A DNA stretch of 64,000 nucleotides from an uncultured Eubacteriales bacterium. Lineage in GTDB: Bacteria > Bacillota > Clostridia > Oscillospirales > Oscillospiraceae. The notes beneath the pieces were generated by a model, which saw only the letters and a list, made by a program, of their open reading frames with translations, did not search any database and had not been told where the DNA came from. Positions 16,017 to 26,021 of this stretch are shown piece by piece. The position numbers and the translations under genes are program-made. The stretch is taken from NCBI GenBank assembly GCA_900544765.1, contig UQWI01000008.1:62001-126000 (forward strand). The letters are read 5' to 3'. Numbering within the stretch: the first letter of the stretch is position 1; each line of letters starts with the position of its first letter.

Positions 16017-17756
16017 TCATCCTCCATAACCCTTGGTTTTCCTGAGCTCCTCGGCCAGCGCCCTCGGGTCTTTGACCGCGGCGCCGTCCTTTGAGGACTC
16101 TATCTTGTGTATGTAATCCGCCAGGGCTTTAGAGCCGTTGGCGACGGATACCGGTTCCTGTACGATGCCGGTGAAGAGGCTGACCTCGTCGGGGCTCAGA
16201 TGCGCGCTGAGCGAGTTCGCGTCGCTCGGCAGGCCCTTTGAGAGCAGCTCCAGCATCGTCTCGTAAATGTGCCGCAGCTCCGGTGAGGAGAAGTCCTCCG
16301 GATTCGGCCCTGCGCCGTTTTTAAAGAGCTCCGGCGCCTCGCTCAGCAGGCTTATCACGCCCTTCTCGGCCGCGGCGCTCGCCGGGTTGTCGAAGCGTAT
16401 CTGCACGCCCTGCGGCTGCTGCATGCGCTCCGGGCGGGTGTTTTCGCGCTCAAAGCGTTTGCGCTGCGCGCTTATCTTGCGCCTCCTGGCCTGCTTTACG
16501 CTGTCGCGCACCGCGTCCACCGGCACGGAGCACTGCGTGGCCACGCGCATGGCGTACACCTCGCGCGAGACGCTGTCCGGCAGCGTGGCGATTATCCCCG
16601 CAGCCTCGCGCAGGTAGCCGACCTTGCCGTCGTCCGTCTCCAGGTCAAAGCCTTCGGCGGCGCGCTGAAGGCGGTACTCCATGCCGTTCTCGCTGTCCTC
16701 GATGAGGGCGCGGAAGGCCTCGGCGCCCTTGGCCTTGATAAACTCGTCCGGGTCCTTTGCGCCTGGCACGGTGACCACCTTGACGCCCAGGCCCACGCGC
16801 TCGAGCATGGGTATCGCGCGCTGAGCGGCCTTCTTGCCTGCGGCGTCGGCGTCGTAACAGATGACCACCTGCTTGACGAAGCGGGAAATGAGCCCCGCCT
16901 GCTCGTTTGTCAGCGCCGTGCCCAGCGAGGCCACTGCGCTGTCGAAGCCGGCCTGGTGCAGCGAAACCACATCCACGTTGCCTTCAACGAGAATAATGTA
17001 CCCGGCTTTAGACTTTTTAGCCAGGTTTAGACCAAAAAGATTGTGACTTTTGCTAAAAACAGGCGTGTCCGGGCTGTTCAGGTACTTGGGCTCGCCGTCG
17101 CCGAGCACGCGCCCGGAAAAGGCCACAACGTTGCCGCGCACGTCTATGACGGGGAACATCAGCCGCCCGCGGAAGGCGTCGTAGATGCCGCCGCGCTTGC
17201 CGTTCTTGGCCAGGCCGGCGTCCACCAGGTCACGCTCGGAGTATCCGCGGCTCTTCATTTCATGCGTCAGGCTCTCCCATGAGTCCGGCGCATAGCCGAG
17301 GCCGAAGTTCGTCGCCACCCGGCGGGATATCTGACGCTTGCGCATGTATTCCACGGCGCGCTCGCCCTCGCCGGTCGAGAGCTGGTCATAGAAGAACCTC
17401 GCCGCCTCGCGGTTGAGCTTGAGCAGCCGCTCGCGCCTGCCGCTGTCCCGGCTGCGGTTTTCCTCCGGTATAGCCATTCCGGCGCGGCGGGCCAGAAATT
17501 CAACGGCCTCCGGGAAGGAGAGGTGCTCAATGTCCATGATGAAGTTGAACACACTGCCCCCCTTGCCGCAGCCGAAGCAGTGGTAGATGTTCTTGCTGGG
17601 CGAGACGGAGAAGCTGGGCGTCTTTTCGCTGTGGAAGGGGCACAGACCGAAGAAATTCTGACCGGAGCGCTTGGTCAGCGCGACGTACTCGCCGATGACC
17701 TCCTCAATGGGGTTGCGCTCGGCCACCTCCTGAATGAAATCGTCTGAAAAAGGCAA
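16017..17756 (-). CDS. dnaG: DNA primase
   Basis: 579 residues; makes RNA primers at the replication fork. The N-terminal CHC2 zinc-binding module ([15 protein letters not shown], then CFGCGKGG) is followed by the TOPRIM core ([27 protein letters not shown]) and a C-terminal DnaB-interacting region. The start is a TTG at 17756 with GGGAGGTGGGAG just upstream. It follows dgt by 13 bp. Confidence 0.95.
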   Translation of the reverse strand: MPFSDDFIQEVAERNPIEEVIGEYVALTKRSGQNFFGLCPFHSEKTPSFSVSPSKNIYHCFGCGKGGSVFNFIMDIEHLSFPEAVEFLARRAGMAIPEENRSRDSGRRERLLKLNREAARFFYDQLSTGEGERAVEYMRKRQISRRVATNFGLGYAPDSWESLTHEMKSRGYSERDLVDAGLAKNGKRGGIYDAFRGRLMFPVIDVRGNVVAFSGRVLGDGEPKYLNSPDTPVFSKSHNLFGLNLAKKSKAGYIILVEGNVDVVSLHQAGFDSAVASLGTALTNEQAGLISRFVKQVVICYDADAAGKKAAQRAIPMLERVGLGVKVVTVPGAKDPDEFIKAKGAEAFRALIEDSENGMEYRLQRAAEGFDLETDDGKVGYLREAAGIIATLPDSVSREVYAMRVATQCSVPVDAVRDSVKQARRRKISAQRKRFERENTRPERMQQPQGVQIRFDNPASAAAEKGVISLLSEAPELFKNGAGPNPEDFSSPELRHIYETMLELLSKGLPSDANSLSAHLSPDEVSLFTGIVQEPVSVANGSKALADYIHKIESSKDGAAVKDPRALAEELRKTKGYGG

Positions 17757-17769
17757 GCTCCCACCTCCC

Positions 17770-18777
17770 TCAGCGGACCTGCCAGGAGCGCGGTACGAAC
17801 AGGTCGTTGTAGACGTCTATGACGTACTTGTCCGTCATGCCGGACACATAGTCCGTCACCGCCCGCTCCAATCCGTCGGCCTCCGCAATGGCTCGGTACT
17901 CTTCAGGCATTGCGTCAGAATGGTTGACATAATAATTCCAAATCTTTAACAGGATATCTCCAACCTTGCTCTCTTCGCCTTTGGCAACCGGATTTTTGTA
18001 GACTTCTGAGTACATGAAGTCGGTAAAAACCTGCACCGCGTCCGTCATGTCGGATGACATAAGTATTACATCCTGGCCGCGGCTGGTCTCGATGACGTCG
18101 GTGACGATGGCGTTTATGCGGCGGCTTGTCCGCTCGCCGATGCGCTCACGGACTATGGCGGGCTCGTCGCCGGGAGAGAGGATGCCCGCCCGCTCGGCGT
18201 CGTCCAGGTCGTGGTTGATGTACGCTATCTTGTCGGAGAGACGCACGACGTCGGCCTCCAGGCTGCCGCGCGGACGGCCGGTGGTGTGGTTGAGTATACC
18301 GGTGCGCGTCTCATCACAGAGGTTGAGGCCGCGCCCGTCCTTTTCGAGCCTGTCCACCACGCGCAGGCTCTGCTCGTAGTGGCGGAAACCGCCGGGGAAT
18401 ATCTCGTTGAGCGCCCGCTCCCCCGCGTGGCCGAAGGGCGTGTGGCCCAGGTCGTGGCCCAGCGCGATGGCCTCGGTCAAATCCTCATTGAGCCGCAGCG
18501 CGCGGGATATGGTCCTGGCGACGCGCGCGACCTCGAGGGTGTGGGTCAGGCGGGTGCGGTAGTGGTCGCCCTCCGGCTGCAAAAAGACCTGGGTCTTGTG
18601 CTTGAGGCGCCGGAAGGCCTTGCAATGGGTGATGCGGTCCACGTCGCGCTGGAAGCAGGTGCGTATCTCGCACTCCGGCTCCGGACGCTGCCGTCCCTTG
18701 CTGTCGGCGGCACGCACGCCGCGCTCGCAGACCAGCGTCAGCTCGTCTTTTTCTCTCATTTCCCGCGGACTGGGCAT
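17770..18777 (-). CDS. dgt: Deoxyguanosinetriphosphate triphosphohydrolase-like protein
   Basis: 335-residue HD-domain enzyme. It has HYRTRLTHTLEVARVAR and LGHDLGHTPFGHAGE, which supply the metal ligands, and the family N-terminus RDVDRITHCKAFRRL. It hydrolyses dNTPs to deoxynucleosides and triphosphate; the preferred nucleotide of clostridial members is not certain. ATG 18777 is used because AGGAGG is 7 bases before it; the ATG at 18783 touches the ribosome site. First gene of the dgt-dnaG-rpoD operon. Confidence 0.92.
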   Translation of the reverse strand: MPSPREMREKDELTLVCERGVRAADSKGRQRPEPECEIRTCFQRDVDRITHCKAFRRLKHKTQVFLQPEGDHYRTRLTHTLEVARVARTISRALRLNEDLTEAIALGHDLGHTPFGHAGERALNEIFPGGFRHYEQSLRVVDRLEKDGRGLNLCDETRTGILNHTTGRPRGSLEADVVRLSDKIAYINHDLDDAERAGILSPGDEPAIVRERIGERTSRRINAIVTDVIETSRGQDVILMSSDMTDAVQVFTDFMYSEVYKNPVAKGEESKVGDILLKIWNYYVNHSDAMPEEYRAIAEADGLERAVTDYVSGMTDKYVIDVYNDLFVPRSWQVR

Positions 18778-18912
18778 GTGCATACCTCCTTTGCTGTTTA
18801 CTTAATATGCCGCCGGCGCGCAAAATTCCTTCCCACAGGAAAAATTTTTTTGAAATCTGCCCTTACGAGCCAAATGCGCCGCGCAGGGCGGCGCATTTGC
18901 GTAGGCGGGGAC

Positions 18913-18941
18913 AAAAAAGCACCGGCCGAAGGGCCGGTGCT
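18913..18941 (-). terminator. Terminator of the DUF4358-like lipoprotein gene
   Basis: Stem GCACCGGCC (18919-18927) with a GAAG loop against 18932-18940, then TTTTTT on the minus strand. A second G+C-rich hairpin (18869-18902) lies between it and dgt. Confidence 0.85.
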
Positions 18942-18956
18942 CAGGCTTATGTTTTC

Positions 18957-19475
18957 TTACAGGGCTGCCTCGATGGCCTCGGCGACAGCGTCCTGGCCGT
19001 CGCACATGACCAGAAGCATGGTGCCGTCGTCAAGAGTCTTGAGGATGGCGTTCTGGGCGATGGTGAGCTGGTCGGGCAGGTAGCTGGTGAAGTTGCTCTC
19101 AATCTGATCAACATAGGCCTGGAGCGCGGTGGTTACAGCCTCTTCCTGGCCCTCGACGGGCTTGAACAGGCCGATGCAGTAGGCCTTTATGTTCATGAGA
19201 GAGATGCTCACGGCGTAGGCGTCGAACTGGTCGGGCGTCAGGCCGAGAATTTCCCAAGCCAGGGAACCCATATCCTCGTCCGTGGTGGCGATGGTGTTGT
19301 ATTCGTTCTCCTCGTCGCTGCGGGCGGCGGTTATAGCCTCTTTATAGTGAGCGGCGAGCTCTTCTCCGGTCAGCGGGGCGGGGGTAGGCGTGGGCTGGGC
19401 CGCGGGGGTGCCGCAGGCGGCGAGCAGGCTCAGGCAGAGTACGGCGCCCAGTATGAGGCTGATGGTCTTTTTCAT
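18957..19475 (-). CDS. Lipoprotein, DUF4358-like
   Basis: 172 residues. A signal peptide ends in lipobox LAAC (Cys about 21), then a Pro/Thr linker and a soluble domain of about 130 residues. That domain includes SISLMNIKAYCIGLFKP, VDQIESNFTSYLPDQ and a final 'DGTMLLVMCDGQDAV', matching the DUF4358 pattern as remembered. Probably a cell-surface protein of unknown function. Single gene with its own terminator, divergent from the pseudouridine synthase gene. Confidence 0.7.
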   Translation of the reverse strand: MKKTISLILGAVLCLSLLAACGTPAAQPTPTPAPLTGEELAAHYKEAITAARSDEENEYNTIATTDEDMGSLAWEILGLTPDQFDAYAVSISLMNIKAYCIGLFKPVEGQEEAVTTALQAYVDQIESNFTSYLPDQLTIAQNAILKTLDDGTMLLVMCDGQDAVAEAIEAAL

Positions 19476-19601
19476 TTTTCATTCTCCTTGTCCAATGGTG
19501 GTGTCTTCTTTGCGGTGACGGCCGCGCGCTTTAGACTGTATGGGGGCGGAAAAGTTCCCGCATTAGAAAAATTTTTTCGAGCCTGTCCGGGGCGCGCGTA
19601 C

Positions 19602-19630
19602 TTGACAAGCGGGCCACGGGGCGAGATAAT
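19602..19630 (+). promoter_or_regulatory. Sigma-A promoter giving a probable leaderless transcript
   Basis: TTGACA (19602-19607), 17 bp, GATAAT (19625-19630). The start codon is at 19637, seven bases after the -10, where transcription is expected to begin. Confidence 0.65.
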
Positions 19631-19636
19631 GCAGCT

Positions 19637-20608
19637 ATGAAAGAGATAGTGGTTAGAAAAAACGACGCAAACCAGCGGCTGGACCGCTTCGTGGGCAAGG
19701 CGGTGCCGCTCCTGCCCGAGAGCCTGCTGCAAAAGTATATCCGTTTGAAGCGGATAAAGCTCAACGGCAAGGGCGCAAAGCGGGACACGCGCCTGAATGA
19801 GGGCGACGTGCTCAGCCTGTATATAAACGACGAGTTCTTTGAGGCCCCCCGCGAGGACAATTCGTACCTGAAGGTCGGCGTGCCGAAGCTCGACATCGTC
19901 TATGAGGATGGGAATATAATATTGTGCGACAAGGCCCCGGGCGTACTCTGCCACAGCGCGGGCAAGTGGGACTACAACACGCTCATTGCCAACATCCAGG
20001 CCCATGCGTACCAGCGCGGCGATTGGCGGCCTCGTGAGGAGAACGCCTTCGCCCCGGCGCTGTGCAACCGCATAGACCGCAACACAGGCGGCATAGTCAT
20101 AGCGGCCAAGAACGCCGAGGCGCTGCGCATAATGAACGAGAAGATAGCCTCGCGCGAGATAGAGAAGTACTACCTCTGCGTCGTCACGGGCAGGCCGAGG
20201 CCTGCCGAGGGCAAGCTGGAGGGCTTCCTGTTCAAGGACGCGGCAAAAAACCGCGTGTACGTCAGGAACAGGCCGGAGCCGGGCGCGCGCACGGCGGTGA
20301 CTTATTATAAGACGCTTGCCAGCCGGAACGGCCTCTCGCTGGTCGAGTGCAGTCTCGGCACCGGGCGCACCCATCAGATACGCGCGCAGATGGCCGCGGC
20401 GGGTACGCCGCTGCTCGGCGACGGCAAGTACGGCGACGGCAGGCGCAACCGCGCCAGAGGCGAGGAAGAGGGGCAGCTGCTCTACTCGTACCGCATAGAC
20501 TTCGACTTCCGGAGCGACGCCGGAGAGTTAAATTATCTCAAAGGCGCCAGCTTTAAGGTGCAAAAAGTGGGCTTTGTAGATAAATATTTTCCCGGGCAAA
20601 TTTTTTGA
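19637..20608 (+). CDS. RluA family pseudouridine synthase
   Basis: 323 residues. An N-terminal S4 RNA-binding domain (about 12-75) precedes the catalytic domain with NRIDRNTGGIVI, whose Asp matches the HRLDxxTSG catalytic Asp, and GTGRTHQIRAQM. It converts uridine to pseudouridine in rRNA or tRNA; which of the RluC/RluD-like targets cannot be told. No ribosome site precedes ATG 19637, and the promoter spacing suggests a leaderless mRNA. Confidence 0.9.
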   Translation: MKEIVVRKNDANQRLDRFVGKAVPLLPESLLQKYIRLKRIKLNGKGAKRDTRLNEGDVLSLYINDEFFEAPREDNSYLKVGVPKLDIVYEDGNIILCDKAPGVLCHSAGKWDYNTLIANIQAHAYQRGDWRPREENAFAPALCNRIDRNTGGIVIAAKNAEALRIMNEKIASREIEKYYLCVVTGRPRPAEGKLEGFLFKDAAKNRVYVRNRPEPGARTAVTYYKTLASRNGLSLVECSLGTGRTHQIRAQMAAAGTPLLGDGKYGDGRRNRARGEEEGQLLYSYRIDFDFRSDAGELNYLKGASFKVQKVGFVDKYFPGQIF

Positions 20609-20637
20609 TTGACAAAGCCGCTCAATGTATGTATTAT
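20609..20637 (+). promoter_or_regulatory. Sigma-A promoter of the pot operon
   Basis: TTGACA (20609-20614), 17 bp, TATTAT (20632-20637). Predicted start is about 20644, 327 bases before potA. Confidence 0.75.
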
Positions 20638-20643
20638 TCAGTT

Positions 20644-20970
20644 GTAATCTGTCAGAGAGCCCCCTCTCAGGCGGCAGGGTTATTATGTGTTAGGAGCCGT
20701 AATCATCCGTGCCGTCTGAGAGGGGGCTTTCCCGATATTTGATATTTTAATATCCTGAGAGACAGATTTACTAAATGAAAACTCAAGGCGGCCGTTCCGA
20801 GGGCGGTAGCGAGCGGATGGGCGAGCGGATTTTTCGTCAGGCAAAATGAAAAGCGCAGGGAATACTTTGTGTATTTCCGAGCATTTTCATGAAGCATGGC
20901 GGAAAAGATGCCGCCCAGCCGCCGCGCCCCGCCCTCGGAGCGGACGCCCACCAAGAAAAGGGGGAGGATA
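20644..20970 (+). other. Long structured 5' leader of potABCD
   Basis: The leader holds a 19-bp stem with one G-T pair (20658-20676 against 20710-20728) enclosing a 33-nt loop. Next is an A/T-rich imperfect dyad (20736-20755). A second large G+C-rich fold pairs the region near 20787-20815 with 20920-20948 and contains the internal hairpin of 20855-20895. It matches no riboswitch class recognised here. It could be a regulatory RNA, or partly a dispersed repeat. Confidence 0.5.
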
Positions 20971-22117
<1,147 letters not shown>

Positions 22118-22128
<11 letters not shown>

Positions 22129-22927
22129 GTTCCTCGCCGGCCCCTACATCGCCTGGATGGCCATCTTCACCGTGGTGCCGCTGGTCATGGTGGCCTACTT
22201 TGCCTTCACGACGAACAACGGCAGCTTCACGCTGGAGAACTTCGCCAACGCTTCGGAATACCTGCCCATCTTCCTGCGCAGCATCTGGTACGCGCTCCTC
22301 GCCTGTATCATCTGCCTCATCGTGGGATATCCCGTGGCCTACGTCATTGCCCGCTCCACGTCAAATGTGCAGCGCGTGCTTTACCTGCTTGTGACTCTGC
22401 CCATGTGCATGAGCTTTCTGCTGCGCACCCTCGCGCTCGTCTCCCTTGTGCGCGACACGGGCATAATAAACAACTTCCTCGGCATCTTCGGCATTGGCCC
22501 GCTTCCGCTCATACGAAACGCCGGGAGCGTCATCATGGGCATGGTGTACAACTACCTGCCGTACATGATAATGCCGCTGTACACCGTCATCGTGAAGCTC
22601 GACCCGCGTCTCATCGAGGCCGCACAGGACCTGGGCTGCGACAACGTACAGACCTTCCGCCGCGTCATACTGCCGCTGAGCGTGCCCGGTATCGTCTCCG
22701 GCATCACGATGGTGTTCGTCCCCGCGGTGAGCACCTTCTACATCTCACAGAAGCTAGGCTCCACGGACAACATGATGGTCGGCGACATTATCGAGCGCCA
22801 GTTCAAGGGCTCGTATAACCAGAACCTCGGCGCGGCCATGAGCCTTATACTTATGATACTCGTGTTCATCTCCATCGGCCTCATGAACCGCTTCACGGGA
22901 GACGACGAGGAGGTGAGCACCATATGA
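22118..22927 (+). CDS. potB: Spermidine/putrescine ABC transporter permease PotB
   Basis: 269 residues, about six helices, with the permease EAA loop '[25 protein letters not shown]' that docks on PotA. It overlaps potA by 11 bp and potC by 4 bp, so the three are translationally coupled. Confidence 0.93.
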
Positions 22928-23739
22928 AACGCGCCGGTAAGATATGGACGGCCATTGTGCTCCTGTTCCTCTACGCGCCCATGATAGTGCTCTTCGTCGG
23001 CTCTTTCAACGATGGGCGCGACTTGAGTGAGTTCGAGGGCTTCACACTCGACAATTACATTGACTTCTTCGAGGACAGCGACTCGCTGAGGCTGCTGGCA
23101 AACTCGCTCATCCTAGCCGTCACCAGTTCCGCCATAGCGACCGTGCTCGGCACTATGGCCTCGCTCGGCATACAGGCCATGCGCGGGAAAATACGCAAGC
23201 TCGTCATGACGCTGACAAACATACCGCTCGTGAACCCGGAGATAGTAACCGGTATCAGCCTCTCGCTGCTCTTCGTATTCATAGGGCGCAATATGCTGAA
23301 CACGGAGAACATACTGGGCTTCGGTACGCTGCTCATAGCGCACGTTACGTTCTGCCTGCCGTATGTCATACTGTCCGTCATGCCCAAGCTGCGCCAGACG
23401 GACTCTTCGCTCATGGACGCGGCGCTCGACCTCGGCTGCACGCCGCTGCAGGGCTTCTTCAAGGTACTGCTGCCGCAGCTCCTGCCCGGCATAATTTCCG
23501 GCGCCATCATGTCCTTCACCATGAGCCTTGACGACTTCGTCATAAGCTACTTCACTTACTCGTCCGACTTCTCGACGCTGCCCGTCGAGATATACGCCAT
23601 CGTGCGCAAGCCGGTACCGCCGATGTACTACGCCATGTTTACGCTGATGTTCTTCCTGATTCTCATCGTCATGATAGGTATGAACATAGTCCAGGCGAGG
23701 GACGAGAAAAAGCAGCGGCAACGCGTCAAAAGCGCGTAA
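22924..23739 (+). CDS. potC: Spermidine/putrescine ABC transporter permease PotC
   Basis: 271 residues, about six helices; EAA loop variant 'DAALDLGCTPLQGFFKVLLPQLLPG' with Asp in place of the first Glu. Includes the PotC-typical MSLDDFVISYFT. Starts at ATG 22924, overlapping the potB stop. Confidence 0.93.
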   Translation: MKRAGKIWTAIVLLFLYAPMIVLFVGSFNDGRDLSEFEGFTLDNYIDFFEDSDSLRLLANSLILAVTSSAIATVLGTMASLGIQAMRGKIRKLVMTLTNIPLVNPEIVTGISLSLLFVFIGRNMLNTENILGFGTLLIAHVTFCLPYVILSVMPKLRQTDSSLMDAALDLGCTPLQGFFKVLLPQLLPGIISGAIMSFTMSLDDFVISYFTYSSDFSTLPVEIYAIVRKPVPPMYYAMFTLMFFLILIVMIGMNIVQARDEKKQRQRVKSA

Positions 23740-23774
23740 ATATAAGCCAAAAATAAAAGCAGAAACAGTATAGA

Positions 23775-23793
23775 CCGAATCCGCCGGATTCGG
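23775..23793 (+). other. Intercistronic hairpin between potC and potD
   Basis: Stem CCGAATCC (23775-23782) and GGATTCGG (23786-23793) with a GCC loop, followed by CCTAAAAAAG. No T-run, so it probably protects or separates the potD message rather than terminating. Confidence 0.5.
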
Positions 23794-23819
23794 CCTAAAA
23801 AAGAAAGGGGACAAAAAAG

Positions 23820-24905
23820 TTGAAAAAAAAGGTTGTATCCATTGTACTTGTATTTGCCCTGGCGTTCTCCCTGGCGGCTTTCTCCGGCTGCGGGAGCAGC
23901 GACCAGGTGACCCTCCACGTCTACAACTGGGGTGTCAATATCGCAGACGGAACCGACGACTACATCGATGTCATAGAGCTCTTTGAAGAGGCCTATCCCG
24001 ACATCGACGTCGTCTACGACACCTACGAGACCAACGAGGCCCTCTACACCCGCCTGTCCGGCGGCGGCGTCAGCTACGATGTCATCATCCCCAGCGACTA
24101 CATGATAGCCCGCATGATACGCGAGGACATGCTCCTGCCCCTCGACTTTGAGAACATACCCAACTACGAGCTGGTGGACGACACCTTTAAAAACCAGGCC
24201 TACGACCCAGACAACATGTATTCCGTCCCCTACACCTGGGGCACCGTGGGCATCATCTACAACACCAAGTACGTCGACGAGGCCGACATCGGCGGCTGGG
24301 ACCTGCTCTGGAACGAGAAGTACGCCGACCGCATCGTCATGATTGACAACTCCCGCGACGCCTTCGCCATCGCCGAGGCCATGCTGGGCTACAGCCTGAA
24401 CACCGAGGACCCCGACGAGCTCCAGGCCGCTGCGGAATTGCTCGCCGAGCAGACCGCCGTCGTCCAGTCCTACTCTATGGACGACATGTACAACGTCATG
24501 GAGAACGAGGAGGCCTGGATAGCCCCGTACTACGCGGGCGACGCCATGCTTATGATGGACGAAAACCCCGACCTCGCCTTCTACCTGCCGGAGGACCAGA
24601 CCTTCAACGTCTTTATAGACGCAATGTGCATCCCCTCCTGTGCCGAGCACAAGGAGGAGGCGGAGCTCTTCATCAACTTCCTTACCAGTCCGGAGATAAG
24701 CGGCGGCAACATGGACTACATCGGCTACGGTACGCCCGTTTCCGCAGCCAAGGAGTACATGGACCCCGAGATGGCCAACAACCCCGTCGCCTATCCCGAT
24801 GACGCGACCCTGGAGCGCGGCGAGGCCTTCGTGGCCCTGAGCGACGAGGCTCAGCAGCTCATGGACAACCTCTTCAATGAGGTCAAGGCAGGACTTGCCG
24901 CCTGA
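23820..24905 (+). CDS. potD: Spermidine/putrescine-binding lipoprotein PotD
   Basis: 361 residues. Start is TTG 23820, with AAAGGGGA 8 bases upstream. The signal peptide ends at a lipobox-like AFSGC (Cys about 23). The mature protein is a periplasmic-binding fold with LHVYNWGVNIADG, YDVIIPSDYMIARM and TWGTVGIIYNTKYV, as in PotD/PotF. It delivers polyamines to PotBC. Last gene of the operon. Confidence 0.93.
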   Translation: MKKKVVSIVLVFALAFSLAAFSGCGSSDQVTLHVYNWGVNIADGTDDYIDVIELFEEAYPDIDVVYDTYETNEALYTRLSGGGVSYDVIIPSDYMIARMIREDMLLPLDFENIPNYELVDDTFKNQAYDPDNMYSVPYTWGTVGIIYNTKYVDEADIGGWDLLWNEKYADRIVMIDNSRDAFAIAEAMLGYSLNTEDPDELQAAAELLAEQTAVVQSYSMDDMYNVMENEEAWIAPYYAGDAMLMMDENPDLAFYLPEDQTFNVFIDAMCIPSCAEHKEEAELFINFLTSPEISGGNMDYIGYGTPVSAAKEYMDPEMANNPVAYPDDATLERGEAFVALSDEAQQLMDNLFNEVKAGLAA

Positions 24906-24925
24906 GACTGCAATATAAAGAACAA

Positions 24926-24951
24926 GGCCCGCCGGCGTCCGCCGGCGGGCC
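24926..24951 (+). terminator. Hairpin at the end of the pot operon
   Basis: A 12-bp stem (GGCCCGCCGGCG against 24940-24951) with a TC turn. It lacks a T-run, so termination here may be weak or Rho-aided. Confidence 0.55.
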
Positions 24952-24982
24952 GGCATATGCCGATTTCAAGGCAAAATCAGTG

Positions 24983-25011
24983 TTGACATTGGCGGATATA
25001 TCATTTATAAT
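24983..25011 (+). promoter_or_regulatory. Strong sigma-A promoter of yceD-rpmF
   Basis: Consensus TTGACA (24983-24988), 17 bp, consensus TATAAT (25006-25011). The best promoter match in the window. Confidence 0.9.
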
Positions 25012-25044
25012 ACCAAGGCTAGGCTATGGGCAGGGAGGCGGATT

Positions 25045-25554
25045 ATGAAGCTCGATTTGCGGGAGATACTCGACACCCCGGGTGCGAGGCTGCCCTTTGA
25101 GCAGGAGCTTTCCGCCGACAGGCTCGGTTTCGACTCCATCGAGGAGTATTTGGAGCCCGTCGCGGCCCGCGGCGAGATTGTCAACACCGCCGGGGTCCTC
25201 ACCGCCAGGGGCGAGATAAGCGCGCGCATGAGGTGCGTCTGCGACCGCTGCGGAAGGGAGTTCGAGCTCACGCGCCGCGTCGAGGTGGACACGCCCATCG
25301 TCCCGGAGTCGGAGTGCTCGGACGGCGAGGGCGACTACGAGAGCGAGGCCTATCCGATGGAAGGCGACTGGCTGGATATCGACGACCTGCTGGAGACCGA
25401 GTTCATCCTGGATATGCCTACCAAGTTCCTCTGCCGCGAGGATTGCAAGGGCGTCTGCCCTAAGTGCGGCAAGAATCTCAACGACGGCGAGTGTGATTGC
25501 CGCCCGGATGTCGATCCAAGGTTTGCTGCTTTGGCGCAGCTTTTGGATAAATAA
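25045..25554 (+). CDS. YceD/DUF177 family protein
   Basis: 169 residues. The DUF177 core includes CVCDRCGREF and DIDDLLETEFILDMPTKFLCREDCKGVC, with PKCGKNLNDGECDC at the end: two cysteine pairs typical of zinc-binding members. It lies directly before rpmF, the conserved arrangement; YceD proteins are linked to 23S rRNA/large-subunit assembly. Read from the consensus promoter 34 bp upstream. Confidence 0.9.
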   Translation: MKLDLREILDTPGARLPFEQELSADRLGFDSIEEYLEPVAARGEIVNTAGVLTARGEISARMRCVCDRCGREFELTRRVEVDTPIVPESECSDGEGDYESEAYPMEGDWLDIDDLLETEFILDMPTKFLCREDCKGVCPKCGKNLNDGECDCRPDVDPRFAALAQLLDK

Positions 25555-25602
25555 ACTCACTATCAAGCTGCACACGACAGCTGACCATAGGAGGTGTAAC
25601 AC

Positions 25603-25791
25603 ATGGCAGTCCCGAAAAGTAAGGTGTCCCGCCAGAGGCGTGACAAGAGGCGCTCTTCCGTCTGGAAGCTGAACGCGCCCCACATCGTGAAGTGCCCCAA
25701 CTGCGGCGCTTACCATCTGCCCCACCGCGCCTGCAAGGCCTGCGGCCAGTACAACGGTCGTGTGGTTCTCAAGGTTGAGGAGAGCAACTGA
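25603..25791 (+). CDS. rpmF: 50S ribosomal protein L32
   Basis: 62 residues: MAVPKSKVSRQRRDKRRSS, then the zinc ribbon CPNCGAYHLPHRACKACG with four cysteines (the zinc-containing form). ATG 25603 follows AGGAGGTG. Co-transcribed with yceD and closed by a strong terminator. Confidence 0.97.
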   Translation: MAVPKSKVSRQRRDKRRSSVWKLNAPHIVKCPNCGAYHLPHRACKACGQYNGRVVLKVEESN

Positions 25792-25800
25792 CAAAGCATG

Positions 25801-25833
25801 AGGAGGGAAGGCGTCACGCCTTCCCTCCTTTTG
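25801..25833 (+). terminator. Terminator of yceD-rpmF
   Basis: A 13-bp perfect stem, AGGAGGGAAGGCG against CGCCTTCCCTCCT, with a TCA loop and TTT. Confidence 0.9.
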
Positions 25834-25837
25834 CTAA

Positions 25838-26010
25838 GGCCGGCCGAAATGCCGAAGGCATTTCGTGCCGATACGCCCCGCGCGTCAGCGAGCGAGCCGA
25901 GGTGAAGCCCGGGAAAAGTGGATTGGATAACGGTGCGGCGTCCCGTGAAAGACGACTGCAAACGCCCGTCCGGGGAATGGCCCGGGGCGGGAATTTCACT
26001 GCTTATATAT
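25838..26010. other. Non-coding, G+C-rich, hairpin-prone stretch
   Basis: It contains a perfect 9-bp hairpin, CGAAATGCC-GAA-GGCATTTCG (25850-25870), then GCGTCAGCGAGCGAGCC and further short stems before the DUF512 gene. The opening (AAGGCCGGCCG, hairpin, AGCGAGCGAG) resembles part of the pot leader near 20787. It may be a degenerate dispersed repeat or a leader; no gene seen. Confidence 0.4.
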
Positions 26011-26021
26011 TTGGAGGCAAT

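Noticed and set aside
24926..24951. Attachment site or operator at the palindrome after potD
   Set aside because: Position right after the last pot gene and G+C-rich stem fit a transcript-end hairpin better; no other feature supports a site.
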